This document shows positions 18,225-26,068 of a stretch of 64,000 nucleotides of DNA, piece after piece. The first letter of the stretch is position 1; each line of letters begins with the position of its first letter. The stretch comes from an uncultured Eubacteriales bacterium (GTDB lineage: Bacteria; Bacillota; Clostridia; Oscillospirales; Acutalibacteraceae), in NCBI GenBank assembly GCA_934477125.1, contig CAKSOL010000006.1:1-64000 (forward strand), read 5' to 3'. Both the position numbers and the translations under genes were made by a program. The notes beneath the pieces are model-generated. The model saw only the letters and a list, made by a program, of their open reading frames with translations. It was not told the origin of the DNA and did not search any database.

Positions 18225-18467
18225 ATGGATACCTACAATACAGTAAAAAACCGTGTTTTGCAGCTATGCGGCGAAAAACGTATAACGATAAATAAGTTAT
18301 CAACAGAATCCGGCGTTGCTCCATCGTCGATTAAGAATATCCTGTACGGAAAAAGCAAAAATCCGGGTATTGTTACCATAAAAATGCTTTGCGACGGGTT
18401 AGGGATAACGCTTACCGAGTTTTTTGATACCGAAGAATTTAAAAATTTGGAGCAGGAAATAAAATAA
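18225..18467 (+). CDS. XRE/Cro-family transcriptional regulator
   Basis: An 80-residue single-domain helix-turn-helix protein (ITINKLSTESGVAPSSIKNI, IVTIKMLCDGLGITLTEFF). It starts at ATG 18225 behind AGAGGGG and is divergent from the lipoprotein gene. The shared 107-base region carries repeated ATAGCC/GGCTAT sites over the lipoprotein promoter, so it most likely represses that gene and perhaps itself. It ends at its own hairpin (18466-18496). Confidence 0.88.
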   Translation: MDTYNTVKNRVLQLCGEKRITINKLSTESGVAPSSIKNILYGKSKNPGIVTIKMLCDGLGITLTEFFDTEEFKNLEQEIK

Positions 18468-18496
18468 CCGCAGGAAAATGTAATCTTCCTGCGGTT
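18466..18496 (+). terminator. Hairpin at the end of the XRE gene
   Basis: AACCGCAGGAA pairs with TTCCTGCGGTT. The stop codon lies in the left arm. The T-run is short, so the copy-2 hairpin 30 bases on probably completes termination. Confidence 0.65.
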
Positions 18497-18525
18497 CGTT
18501 GGAACAAAGCTCCGACAACAGTATA

Positions 18526-18563
18526 GCACGGGCTGAACCGTAAGGGTTCAGCCCGTGCTTTTT
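18526..18563 (+). terminator. Terminator hairpin, copy 2 of an identical pair
   Basis: The same 13-bp arms and GTAAG loop as at 17096-17126, here extended by one more pair and followed by CTTTTTAG. The two copies flank the AT-rich lipoprotein/XRE module as direct repeats. Confidence 0.85.
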
Positions 18564-18724
18564 AGATGTTAGACATTAGACCGTAGACATCAGACGTGCG
18601 AAACGAAAAATTTTTGCTGACGTGGGTTTGCGGCGTGTTTCGGGAAGGAGGAGCGACGGGGTGAGCGAGAGATGACTTTTTGTTATAAAAAGCCGCCGCG
18701 AACGATACGTAGTCCGCGACGGCG

Positions 18725-18801
18725 TGGTGGAGACTGCGCGGCTCGAACGCGCGACCTCCTGCGTGTGAAGCAGGCACTCTGACCGGCTGAGCTAAGCCTC
18801 C
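18725..18801 (-). tRNA. tRNA-Val (anticodon CAC)
   Basis: Read on the minus strand, GGAGGCT pairs with AGTCTCC. The D-arm is GCTC/GAGT, the anticodon stem CCTGC/GCAGG holds TTCACAC (anticodon CAC), and the T-arm is GCGCG-TTCGAGC-CGCGC. The 3' CCA is encoded. The 160 bases before it (18562-18724) hold only degenerate TTAGACAT/GTAGACAT-like short repeats and a GTCGCGG-type hairpin. Confidence 0.93.
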
Positions 18802-18811
18802 GGATAAAGAT

Positions 18812-19150
18812 ATTATACCATAAAATCCGAAGCCGACGGCTTCGGAGCGGCGTATGCCGCTTTTTATCGGCAAGGGCGATAAAAAATTTTAGCCGTTCAA
18901 TGTTTTTGTGCGAAAATCTCTGATTTTCAAACGCAGTATGCGTTTCGGCGGCGTTCCGCCGCCTGCATAAAGTCATTATACCATAAAATCCGAAGCCGAC
19001 GGCTTCGGAGCGGCGTATGCCGCTTTTTATCGGCAAGGGCGATAAAAAATTTTAGCCGTTCAATGTTTTTGTGCGAAAATCTCTGATTTTCAAACGCAGT
19101 ATGCGTTTCGGCGGCGTTCCGCCGCCTGCATAAAGTCATTATACCATAAA
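18812..19150. repeat. 163-bp tandem duplication made of consecutive hairpins
   Basis: Bases 18812-18974 and 18975-19137 appear identical, and 13 bases of a third unit follow. Each unit contains a string of short palindromes: CCGAAGCC/GGCTTCGG, AGCGGC/GCCGCT, TTTTATCG/CGATAAAA, GAAAATC/GATTTTC, AAACGCA/TGCGTTT and CGGCGG/CCGCCG. Open frames across it are by-products of the repeat. It fills the space between tRNA-Val and dapB. Confidence 0.92.
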
Positions 19151-19202
19151 CTCCGCAGGTAATCAAGAATAAATTTCCCGGCTTGCGGCGTTTCGGCAAA
19201 TA

Positions 19203-19230
19203 CGGGCGCGCCGTTCTTCCGGCACGCCCG
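19203..19230 (-). terminator. Hairpin after dapB
   Basis: CGGGCG-GCC pairs with GGC-CGCCCG with one bulge, six bases after the dapB stop. The following T-run is poor, so termination may be partial. Confidence 0.5.
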
Positions 19231-19235
19231 ACCGC

Positions 19236-19994
19236 TTATTTCAGCTCCGATAAAATATCGTTCATATTATAAAGCCCCGGCTTCTGCCCGGCTATGAACC
19301 GCGCCGCCTTGAGCGCGCCGGCGGCAAACATCTCCTTTGACCCGGCACTGTGGGATAGGGTTATAACCTCGTCGCGCCCGGCGAAAATTATGTCGTGCTC
19401 CCCGACAATAGTTCCTCCGCGCACCGAATGTATGCCTATCTCGCTTTTTTCGCGCTTGCAGCGGCGGGAATGGCGGTCGTATTCATAATGCTTTGTGTCG
19501 CCGAACTGACTGTTTATCGCATTTGCCAGCATAAGCGCCGTCCCGGAGGGGGCGTCAAGCTTCTGATTATGGTGCTTTTCAACTATCTCAACATCAAACG
19601 CGTCCCCCAGAACCGCCGCCGCGGTTTTTGCAAGCGAGCAGAGCAGGCTTATTCCGAGCGACATATTAAAGGAAAAGAAAATCGGTATTTTTTCAGCCGC
19701 CGCCCGGATTTTTTCGGTCTGAGCGTCGGTATAGCCGGTTGTCGCGAGAACGGCGGGAACGCTGTTTTTAAGACAGTAATCTAAAATATCGCCGAGCAGA
19801 GCCGGATTTGAAAAATCAACAACAACGTCCGGCTTGGTATGTACATCCGAAAAACTGCGGTAAACCGGAAAGCCTGCCGGCGCGTCCGAGCGGTCGATTC
19901 CGCAGAGGATTCGGAAATCCGAATCCTCCCCGGCGCATCGGGCAACCGCGTTTCCCATTTTTCCGCAGGCTCCCGATATCAGTAAATTTATCAT
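19236..19994 (-). CDS. dapB: 4-hydroxy-tetrahydrodipicolinate reductase
   Basis: A 252-residue DapB. The Rossmann start is ISGACGKMGNAVARC. The substrate signature is VEKHHNQKLDAPSGTA, with the catalytic His pair and Lys. A conserved GGTIVGEHDIIFAG follows. It reduces the DapA product with NAD(P)H on the way to diaminopimelate and lysine. It is the last gene of the minus-strand operon asd-MBL-dapA-dapB, 12 bases after dapA. Confidence 0.95.
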   Translation of the reverse strand: MINLLISGACGKMGNAVARCAGEDSDFRILCGIDRSDAPAGFPVYRSFSDVHTKPDVVVDFSNPALLGDILDYCLKNSVPAVLATTGYTDAQTEKIRAAAEKIPIFFSFNMSLGISLLCSLAKTAAAVLGDAFDVEIVEKHHNQKLDAPSGTALMLANAINSQFGDTKHYEYDRHSRRCKREKSEIGIHSVRGGTIVGEHDIIFAGRDEVITLSHSAGSKEMFAAGALKAARFIAGQKPGLYNMNDILSELK

Positions 19995-20006
19995 ATTATC
20001 ACGTCT

Positions 20007-20897
20007 TTACTTCAAAAATCCGCACTTTTCAAGCTCGCGCTTTAACGCTGCGCGCGCCGTATCGCTCATAGGAACGAGCGGCAGACGGCAGGGGCCTGCC
20101 TCCAGCCCCAGCATATTCATAGCTTCCTTGACCGGAATGGGGTTTACGTCCGAAAACAGCGCGTTCATAAGCCCAATATGGCGGATTTGAAGCTTTTTCG
20201 CGCGCTCGGTGTCGCCCGAAAGATAGGCGGCGCAGATTTCGTGCATAACTCCCGGCGCGAAGTTTGATAAAACCGAAATAACGCCGAGACCTCCGAGAGA
20301 CATAATCGGAACGGTCTGATCGTCATTTCCGGAATAAACGGCGAGGTCGTCTCCGCACATATAGCGGATTTTCGCGACCAGCGAGAGGTCGCCGCTTGCC
20401 TCCTTGGTTGCAACGATGTTCGGGTGATTGGCAAGCTCGCGGTAGGTTTCCGGCTTTATCGCAACCCCGGTCCGCGAGGGGACGTTATAGAGGATTATCG
20501 GGCGGCTCACTCTGTCCGCAATGTAATTATAATGCGAAACAAGTCCTGCCTGAGAGGTCTTGTTGTAATAAGGCGTTACCATAAGGAATGCGTCGGCTCC
20601 CGCCCTTTCGGCGTCGTCGCAAAGCTCAACGGTATAAACCGTGTCGTTGCTGCCGGTTCCGGCGATAATCGGAACCCTGCCTGCCGCCGCCTTAACAGCC
20701 TCCTCGATAACCTTAACGTGCTCGTCGTACCTGAGAGTGGATTTTTCGCCGGTTGTTCCGCAGATAACCAGCGCGTCAATACCTCCGGCAATCTGTTCTT
20801 CTACAAGCGATGAAAGACGGAGAAAATTAACGCTCCCGTCTGCGTTCATAGGGGTGATGAGTGCTGTTGCTGCTCCCGTGAATATGCGTTTTTTCAT
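20007..20897 (-). CDS. dapA: 4-hydroxy-tetrahydrodipicolinate synthase
   Basis: A 296-residue TIM-barrel aldolase. The Schiff-base lysine is K165 (IVATKEASGD), the catalytic tyrosine is Y137 (IILYNVPSRTGV), and the pyruvate-binding motif is GTTGE at 47-51. The residue after GTTGE is Lys where Ser or Ala is usual, a small deviation. It condenses pyruvate with aspartate semialdehyde. A GGAGGGG site lies before the ATG. Its substrate comes from Asd, encoded upstream in the same operon. Confidence 0.94.
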   Translation of the reverse strand: MKKRIFTGAATALITPMNADGSVNFLRLSSLVEEQIAGGIDALVICGTTGEKSTLRYDEHVKVIEEAVKAAAGRVPIIAGTGSNDTVYTVELCDDAERAGADAFLMVTPYYNKTSQAGLVSHYNYIADRVSRPIILYNVPSRTGVAIKPETYRELANHPNIVATKEASGDLSLVAKIRYMCGDDLAVYSGNDDQTVPIMSLGGLGVISVLSNFAPGVMHEICAAYLSGDTERAKKLQIRHIGLMNALFSDVNPIPVKEAMNMLGLEAGPCRLPLVPMSDTARAALKRELEKCGFLK

Positions 20898-20924
20898 AAA
20901 GAACCCCTCCGTTAAAAAAAATTA

Positions 20925-21605
20925 TTATATTTCGGTTTCAAGACCGTCGGCTGCAACTAAAACTCCGTATTTCTCCATCTGCTCCGAAAGAACCGCATGG
21001 GAAGAATGGAGCGAATACGCCATATGGCTTATGCAGAATTTCCCGACATAAGGGTCTAAGGTCTTTTTGATTTCGAGAACCATATTAAGATTATTATGCT
21101 CAAATATCCGGTAATCTCCGTCCTGCCAGCCGATGGTTGCGTCCAGAACGGCAAAATCCGGCTTGAACTCTATTATCGCCTGCGCCTCGTCATACATAAT
21201 CCAAGCGCCGTCAAGCCCGTAAAACAGGGTTTTTTCGCCGTCGGTTATTATGAAATGGACGGTATTTTCGCATGTCGAATGGTTTCCTGCGTAAGCGCGG
21301 ACGGTATATCCGCCTATCTGCTTAACGTCGCCGCTTTTAAGGTCGAAAAACCGGGCGTTTTGCGCAGTCAGCGCGTCCACGGTCTTCTGCGAATAATGGT
21401 CGCTGTGGCGGTGGGTATTTATAATATACTTTATCTTTTCCGCGTCCTTTCCGAGCTCGCCGAGGGCGGCAGGAACGGCAGGACCGGGGTCAATCAGAAG
21501 AACATCGTCTATAAGCAGAGAGGAAAGATGTCTGAAATCGGTCAGCTTTTCGTTCCTTTCCTCCGGCCAGTCGGCGGCTCCCGTGCCTAAAAACGTGATT
21601 TTCAT
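20925..21605 (-). CDS. Metallo-beta-lactamase-fold hydrolase
   Basis: A 226-residue MBL protein. The metal-binding signature is H65-x-H67-x-D69-H70 (THRHSDH), with LLIDPGP upstream and further ligands likely at GNHST and ISHMAYS. The N-terminal FLGTGAADWPEERN resembles PhnP/RNase Z-like phosphodiesterases, but the substrate is unknown. Its start overlaps the asd stop by four bases (ATGA), so it is co-translated. A role beside lysine genes is not established. Confidence 0.78.
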   Translation of the reverse strand: MKITFLGTGAADWPEERNEKLTDFRHLSSLLIDDVLLIDPGPAVPAALGELGKDAEKIKYIINTHRHSDHYSQKTVDALTAQNARFFDLKSGDVKQIGGYTVRAYAGNHSTCENTVHFIITDGEKTLFYGLDGAWIMYDEAQAIIEFKPDFAVLDATIGWQDGDYRIFEHNNLNMVLEIKKTLDPYVGKFCISHMAYSLHSSHAVLSEQMEKYGVLVAADGLETEI

Positions 21606-22690
21606 TTATCCATATATCCTTTCGCGCAAAGCAGCTCGGCAAGCAGAACTCCTCCGCCGGCGGCGCCGCGCAGGGTGTTATGCGAGAGACAAACAAACTT
21701 GTAATCATACTGCGTATCCTCGCGCAGTCTGCCTATCGAGATAGCCATTCCGCCCTCAAGGTCACGGTTCAGGCGTGTTTGGGGCATATCGTCCTGCGGG
21801 AAATAGTTGAGGAACTGCTTCGGCGCGTGCGGCAGCTCAAGCTCCTGCGGAACGCCGCGGAAATTCTTCCAGACCTCTAAAATCTGCTCCTTGGACGGCT
21901 TGTTTTTAAACGATACGAAAACCGCCGCCATATGTCCGTCCGAAACGGGAACGCGCAGGCATTGCGCCGTAAAAGCAGGGCGGTTCGCCGGGACTATTTT
22001 TCCGTCCTCTATCTTGCCCCAGATTTTCAGCGGCTCGCGCTCGCTCTTTTCCTCCTCGCCGCCGATATAGGGGACGACGTTATCCAGTATTTCGGGCCAG
22101 CGCTCAAAGGTCTTTCCGGCTCCGGAAATCGCCTGATAGGTGCATACGAGGCACTTATCGACCTCAAAGCCTGCCTTATCGAGCGGAAAGAGCGCCGGAA
22201 CATAGCTTTGCAGAGAGCAGTTGGATTTAACCGCAACAAAGCCGCGCTTTGTTCCGAGCCGCTTTCTTTGGGCGGCGATTACCTCTATATGCTCCGGGTT
22301 AAGCTCCGGAATAACCATAGGAACGTCGGGAGTAAAGCGGTGGGCGCTGTTGTTGGAGATAACCGGACATTCGTGCCGCGCGTATTCCTCCTCAAGAGCC
22401 TTTATTTCGTCCTTTTTCATAGCTACGGCGCAGAAAACGAAGTCAACAAGCGATACGATTTTGTCGATATCGCGCTGAGCGTCGTAAACAGTCATATTTT
22501 TCAGCTTTTCCGGAACAGGCTCCTTCATTGCCCAGCGGCTTCCGATTGCCTGCTCATAGGTCTTTCCGGCACTTGAGGCGCTCGCGGCGAGAGCCGTTAC
22601 CTCAAACCAGGGGTGGTCCGCAAGCAGCAGCGAAAAGCGCTGACCGACCATACCCGTAGCCCCGATTATTCCGACATTGTATTTTTTCAT
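21602..22690 (-). CDS. asd: Aspartate-semialdehyde dehydrogenase
   Basis: A 362-residue enzyme of the archaeal/fungal-like Asd subgroup. The NADP motif is IIGATGMVGQRF (8-19), and the catalytic cysteine is C158 in KSNCSLQSYVPAL. It reduces aspartyl phosphate to aspartate semialdehyde, the branch point for lysine/DAP and for homoserine. Homoserine is the substrate of MetA, encoded at 8708. First gene of the minus-strand operon. AAAGGACG lies before the ATG. Confidence 0.93.
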   Translation of the reverse strand: MKKYNVGIIGATGMVGQRFSLLLADHPWFEVTALAASASSAGKTYEQAIGSRWAMKEPVPEKLKNMTVYDAQRDIDKIVSLVDFVFCAVAMKKDEIKALEEEYARHECPVISNNSAHRFTPDVPMVIPELNPEHIEVIAAQRKRLGTKRGFVAVKSNCSLQSYVPALFPLDKAGFEVDKCLVCTYQAISGAGKTFERWPEILDNVVPYIGGEEEKSEREPLKIWGKIEDGKIVPANRPAFTAQCLRVPVSDGHMAAVFVSFKNKPSKEQILEVWKNFRGVPQELELPHAPKQFLNYFPQDDMPQTRLNRDLEGGMAISIGRLREDTQYDYKFVCLSHNTLRGAAGGGVLLAELLCAKGYMDK

Positions 22691-22732
22691 TCCCGGTTTC
22701 GTCCTTTCGGAAATTGCGGAATAAAAAAGCTA

Positions 22733-22761
22733 TTGCTATTATCCGCAACTTGCAATATAAT
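22733..22761 (+). promoter_or_regulatory. Promoter of queA-tgt
   Basis: TTGCTA (22733-22738) and TATAAT (22756-22761) are separated by 17 bases. The 5' untranslated region to the queA start is about 110 bases. I see no preQ1 or other riboswitch in it. Confidence 0.65.
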
Positions 22762-22879
22762 GGATACTGTAATTTTTACTCGCTCCGGCGGCGTAAAAAC
22801 TCTCTAATAAATATATCATTACAAGCGCTGTTTGTCAAACCATTTTATGCTGACAGGCGCAGAAAGTGACCGATACATT

Positions 22880-23902
22880 ATGAAAAAAAGCGATTTTTAT
22901 TATGAGCTTCCGCCTGAGCTTATAGCTCAGACCCCCGTTGAGCCGCGCGACAGCTCCCGGCTTATGGTGCTGCCGAGGTCTGGCGGAGACATAGCCCACC
23001 GTCATTTTTACGAGCTTGACGAATACCTGCGCCCCGGCGACTGCCTTGTTCTAAACGACACAAGGGTTTTGCCGGCGAGGATATACGGCACCCGGACCGA
23101 CACCGGCGCGGTAGTTGAATTTCTGCTGCTGCGGCAGAGGGAGATGCTGGTTTGGGAGGCTATCGCGGGACCCGGAAAAAAGGCGCGCGAGGGAACAAGC
23201 TTTGTTTTCTCGGACGAGCTTTCCGCCGAGGTCGTTTCGGTTTTGCCGGACGGCAACCGCGTTTTGAAATTTACCTGCTCCGGCGAGTTCTTTTCGGTTC
23301 TCGACAGGGTAGGTCAGATGCCGCTGCCGCCTTATATAAAGGAAAAGCTGCGCGACCGCGAGCGGTATCAGACGGTTTATTCGCGCGAGCTCGGTTCTGC
23401 CGCCGCGCCGACCGCCGGTCTGCATTTCACAAAGGAAATGCTTGAAAGACTGAAAGCGAAAGGCATTGATACAGCCTATGTTACGCTGCATGTCGGTCTC
23501 GGAACCTTCCGCCCGGTTAAGGAGGAGGAGATAACCGAGCATAAGATGCATGTTGAGCATTACAGCGTGTCCCCAGAGGCAGCCGCGCTCATAAACAAGG
23601 CGAAAAACGGCGGAGGCAGGGTCATATGCGTCGGAACGACCAGCTGCCGGACGCTTGAGAGCGTCGCCTCGCAGTACGGCGAAATCTGCGCCTGCTCCGG
23701 CGACACCGGAATATTCATATATCCCGGCTATGAATTTAAATGTATGGACGGGCTGATAACCAATTTCCATCTGCCGGAAAGCACGCTTATAATGCTGGTT
23801 TCGGCTTTTGCAGGCTACGAAAACACGATGAACGCCTACCGTTTGGCGGTCAGAGAAAAATACCGCTTTTTCAGTTTCGGGGATGCAATGCTTATATTAT
23901 AA
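22880..23902 (+). CDS. queA: tRNA preQ1(34) S-adenosylmethionine ribosyltransferase-isomerase
   Basis: A 340-residue QueA. Family segments are YYELPPELIAQTPVEPRDSS at the N-terminus, LVLNDTRVLPARIYG, AAPTAGLHFT and GLITNFHLPESTLIMLVSAF. It transfers the ribosyl part of SAM to preQ1 in tRNA to make epoxyqueuosine. The frame opens 16 codons earlier, but homology starts at MKKSDFYYEL, so the ATG at 22880 is chosen; its ribosome site is weak. It is followed 16 bases later by tgt, the preceding step of the pathway. Confidence 0.95.
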   Translation: MKKSDFYYELPPELIAQTPVEPRDSSRLMVLPRSGGDIAHRHFYELDEYLRPGDCLVLNDTRVLPARIYGTRTDTGAVVEFLLLRQREMLVWEAIAGPGKKAREGTSFVFSDELSAEVVSVLPDGNRVLKFTCSGEFFSVLDRVGQMPLPPYIKEKLRDRERYQTVYSRELGSAAAPTAGLHFTKEMLERLKAKGIDTAYVTLHVGLGTFRPVKEEEITEHKMHVEHYSVSPEAAALINKAKNGGGRVICVGTTSCRTLESVASQYGEICACSGDTGIFIYPGYEFKCMDGLITNFHLPESTLIMLVSAFAGYENTMNAYRLAVREKYRFFSFGDAMLIL

Positions 23903-23918
23903 AGTAAAGGTTGATAAA

Positions 23919-25049
23919 ATGTTTCATTTGATAAAAGAGGAAAAAAACGCCCGCCGCGGCGAGCTTATAACAAACAGGGGAACGGTTCAGACGCCGGCGT
24001 TTATGAACGTTGCGACTGCGGCGGCGATAAAGGGCGGCGTTTCGGCGCACGACCTTAAGGAAATCGGCTGTCAGGTTATGCTCTGCAACACCTATCATCT
24101 GCATCTGCGCCCCGGAGACGGGGTTGTCCGCGACTGCGGAGGACTGCACGGCTTCACCGGCTGGCAGGGACCCATTCTTACCGACAGCGGCGGCTTCCAG
24201 GTCTTTTCTCTCTCAACGCTGCGGAAAATAGAGGAGGAGGGAGTGACCTTTGCCTCTCATATAGACGGCAGACGTATTTTTATGGGTCCGGAGGAGAGTA
24301 TGCAGATACAGTCGAACCTCGGCTCGACTATTGCTATGGCTTTTGACGAATGTGTTGAAAATCCTGCGGAATACGGCTATGCAAAGGCAAGCTGCGAGAG
24401 AACGACGCGCTGGCTCATGCGCTGTAAGGCAAAAATGCAGGAGCTGAACTCAAGCGGAAAAGCCGTAAATCCGGAGCAAATGCTGTTCGGAATAAATCAG
24501 GGCTGCACCTTCGGCGATCTGCGCGTCGAGCATATGAAACGCATAGCCGAGCTTGATACCGACGGCTACGCCATAGGCGGACTTGCCGTGGGCGAGCCGA
24601 CCGAGGTTATGTACGATATAATCGAGCAGGTAACCGAATATATGCCGCGCGAAAAAATCCGCTACCTTATGGGAGTCGGAACGCCGCTTAATATTCTGAA
24701 CGCGGTTGAACGGGGGGTTGACCTTTTCGACTGCGTTATGCCGAGCCGCAACGCGCGCCACGGGCATCTGTTCACCTCTGAGGGCATTATAAATCTGAAC
24801 AATCAGAAATACGAGCGGGATATGTCGCCGGTGGACGAAAAATGCGGCTGTCCGGTTTGCAGACAGTACAGCCGGGCATATCTGCGCCACCTGCTCAAGG
24901 CGGGGGAAATGCTTTCGGGCAGACTTAACGTTATACATAATCTCTGGTTCTATAATCATCTTATGACCGATATCCGCGCGGCTCTCGACGAGGGACGTTT
25001 CGCCGAGTTCAAGGCGGAGCGGGAGCAGGTTCTGGGCCGAAGAATATAA
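23919..25049 (+). CDS. tgt: tRNA-guanine transglycosylase
   Basis: A 376-residue TGT. Catalytic and base-binding motifs are LTDSGGFQVFSL, GINQGCTFGDLR, GGLAVGEP and DLFDCVMPSRNARHG, where the Asp of DLFDC is the nucleophile. The zinc site is C-x-C-x-x-C (KCGCPVC) with a downstream His (IHNLWFYNH). It exchanges G34 of GUN tRNAs for preQ1. ATG 23919 follows AAAGG and begins MFHLIKEEKNARRGEL as in the family; the longer frame is ignored. Confidence 0.96.
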   Translation: MFHLIKEEKNARRGELITNRGTVQTPAFMNVATAAAIKGGVSAHDLKEIGCQVMLCNTYHLHLRPGDGVVRDCGGLHGFTGWQGPILTDSGGFQVFSLSTLRKIEEEGVTFASHIDGRRIFMGPEESMQIQSNLGSTIAMAFDECVENPAEYGYAKASCERTTRWLMRCKAKMQELNSSGKAVNPEQMLFGINQGCTFGDLRVEHMKRIAELDTDGYAIGGLAVGEPTEVMYDIIEQVTEYMPREKIRYLMGVGTPLNILNAVERGVDLFDCVMPSRNARHGHLFTSEGIINLNNQKYERDMSPVDEKCGCPVCRQYSRAYLRHLLKAGEMLSGRLNVIHNLWFYNHLMTDIRAALDEGRFAEFKAEREQVLGRRI

Positions 25050-25065
25050 AAATATAAGGTTTTTC

Positions 25066-25094
25066 TTGCAATTATGCGGCAAGTCCGTTATAAT
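25066..25094 (+). promoter_or_regulatory. Promoter of yajC
   Basis: TTGCAA (25066-25071) and TATAAT (25089-25094) with a 17-base spacer, 33 bases before the yajC ATG. Confidence 0.8.
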
Positions 25095-25127
25095 AAGCTT
25101 GTTATAATTTTTGGAGGTTTAAATATT

Positions 25128-25499
25128 ATGAATAATCTTATTTCGTCATTCGCGCTGCTTGCCGATAAAGCGGCCGATACTTCCTCAGCCGCGTCCGGTG
25201 CTCAGCAGGGCGGCGCAATTCAGATGATTTCAATGCTGGTCGTTTGGGGTGTTGTTATTGCGGCTCTTTATTTCATTATGATTCGTCCTCAGCGCAAAAA
25301 AAGCAAGGAAGAAAAGAAAATGCGCGAGAATTTGCAGGTGGGCGACGAGATTGTTACCATCGGCGGTATCTACGGCCGCGTTATCTCGCTCAAGGAGGAC
25401 ACCATGGTAATCGAGTCCAAGAGCGACCACAGCAAGATAACCGTTGCGCGCTGGGCTTTGCAGTCCAACCTTACGGTTCACGAGGATACCGAGAAATAA
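25128..25499 (+). CDS. yajC: Preprotein translocase accessory subunit YajC
   Basis: A 123-residue protein with a single transmembrane helix (MISMLVVWGVVIAALYFIMI). The family motif RPQRKKSKEEKKM follows, then a small cytoplasmic barrel (LQVGDEIVTIGGIYGRVISL). It works with SecDF in protein export. ATG 25128 has GGAGG at 25113. It has its own promoter after tgt. No secD or secF follows here; instead a TIGR04086 gene does. Confidence 0.92.
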   Translation: MNNLISSFALLADKAADTSSAASGAQQGGAIQMISMLVVWGVVIAALYFIMIRPQRKKSKEEKKMRENLQVGDEIVTIGGIYGRVISLKEDTMVIESKSDHSKITVARWALQSNLTVHEDTEK

Positions 25500-25534
25500 T
25501 TTCGGCGCCGGACGTCAAACAAGTCATAAAAGCA

Positions 25535-25568
25535 ATCCCTTCGCAGTATTATTATATTGCGGAGGGAT
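25535..25568 (+). promoter_or_regulatory. Hairpin that sequesters the ribosome site of the next gene
   Basis: ATCCCTTCGCA (25535-25545) pairs with TGCGGAGGGAT (25558-25568) with one G-U pair. The right arm contains the GGAGGG ribosome site of the TIGR04086 gene, and TTTTT follows. It could act as a partial terminator or a translational switch. Confidence 0.6.
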
Positions 25569-25574
25569 ATTTTT

Positions 25575-25982
25575 ATGAAAAAACGGTTTTCGCTGTCCGG
25601 AGGATTATCCGGAAAGGGATTTTTAATTATAGGGCTTATAACAGGCGTTTCGGTTACGGCGGCGCTTATGCTGCTGTCTGCCGCCGCGCTGCTCTTTTTA
25701 AATGCCGACCGCGCTCTCGCCGTTCCTCTTTCAACGGTCTGCGCCGCCGCCGGAGCGTTTGCCGCAGCGTTTTATAACGCCTGGCATATAGGGGATAAGG
25801 GCTATAAGGTCGGTCTGCTTACCGGCGGAGCCGCTTTTCTGGCGGTTTTGCTCATATCCTTTCTGATAGCCGACGGAAATATATCTCTCAACACCCTTTT
25901 CCATTTCATTATTATGCTGCTTGCCGGCGCGACAGGCGGAATAATGGGCGTGAACCGGAAGCAGAGCAAAAAATATTTTTAG
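25575..25982 (+). CDS. TIGR04086-family membrane protein
   Basis: A 135-residue protein with four predicted helices: FLIIGLITGVSVTAALMLL, VPLSTVCAAAGAFAAAF, VGLLTGGAAFLAVLLISFLI and FHFIIMLLAGATGGIMGV. The Gly/Ala-rich pattern and the position after yajC match the TIGR04086 family of clostridia, whose function is unknown. The ATG at 25575 follows GGAGGG, which sits in a hairpin. It is probably transcribed from the yajC promoter by read-through. Confidence 0.75.
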   Translation: MKKRFSLSGGLSGKGFLIIGLITGVSVTAALMLLSAAALLFLNADRALAVPLSTVCAAAGAFAAAFYNAWHIGDKGYKVGLLTGGAAFLAVLLISFLIADGNISLNTLFHFIIMLLAGATGGIMGVNRKQSKKYF

Positions 25983-26017
25983 GCGTGTGTTCGGCGTATT
26001 CAGTCCGGTAAAAGGTG

Positions 26018-26067
26018 CAGCCTGCCTGAGTAACTGTGTTACTCAGGCAGGCTGTATTGCGTTTTTT
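26018..26067 (+). terminator. Strong terminator after the yajC operon
   Basis: A perfect 17-bp stem (CAGCCTGCCTGAGTAAC with its complement) around TGT is followed by a T-rich run at 26060-26067. It lies between convergent genes and may serve both. Confidence 0.85.
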
Positions 26068-26068
26068 A

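Noticed and set aside
18562..19199. Three overlapping minus-strand frames of 90-117 residues with near-identical sequence
   Set aside because: They are the translation of the 163-bp tandem repeat and the tRNA-Val gene. Their similarity only reflects the DNA duplication.
22762..22879. PreQ1 riboswitch before queA
   Set aside because: I found no conserved preQ1 aptamer pattern (C-rich loop followed by an A-rich 3' tail) in the leader.
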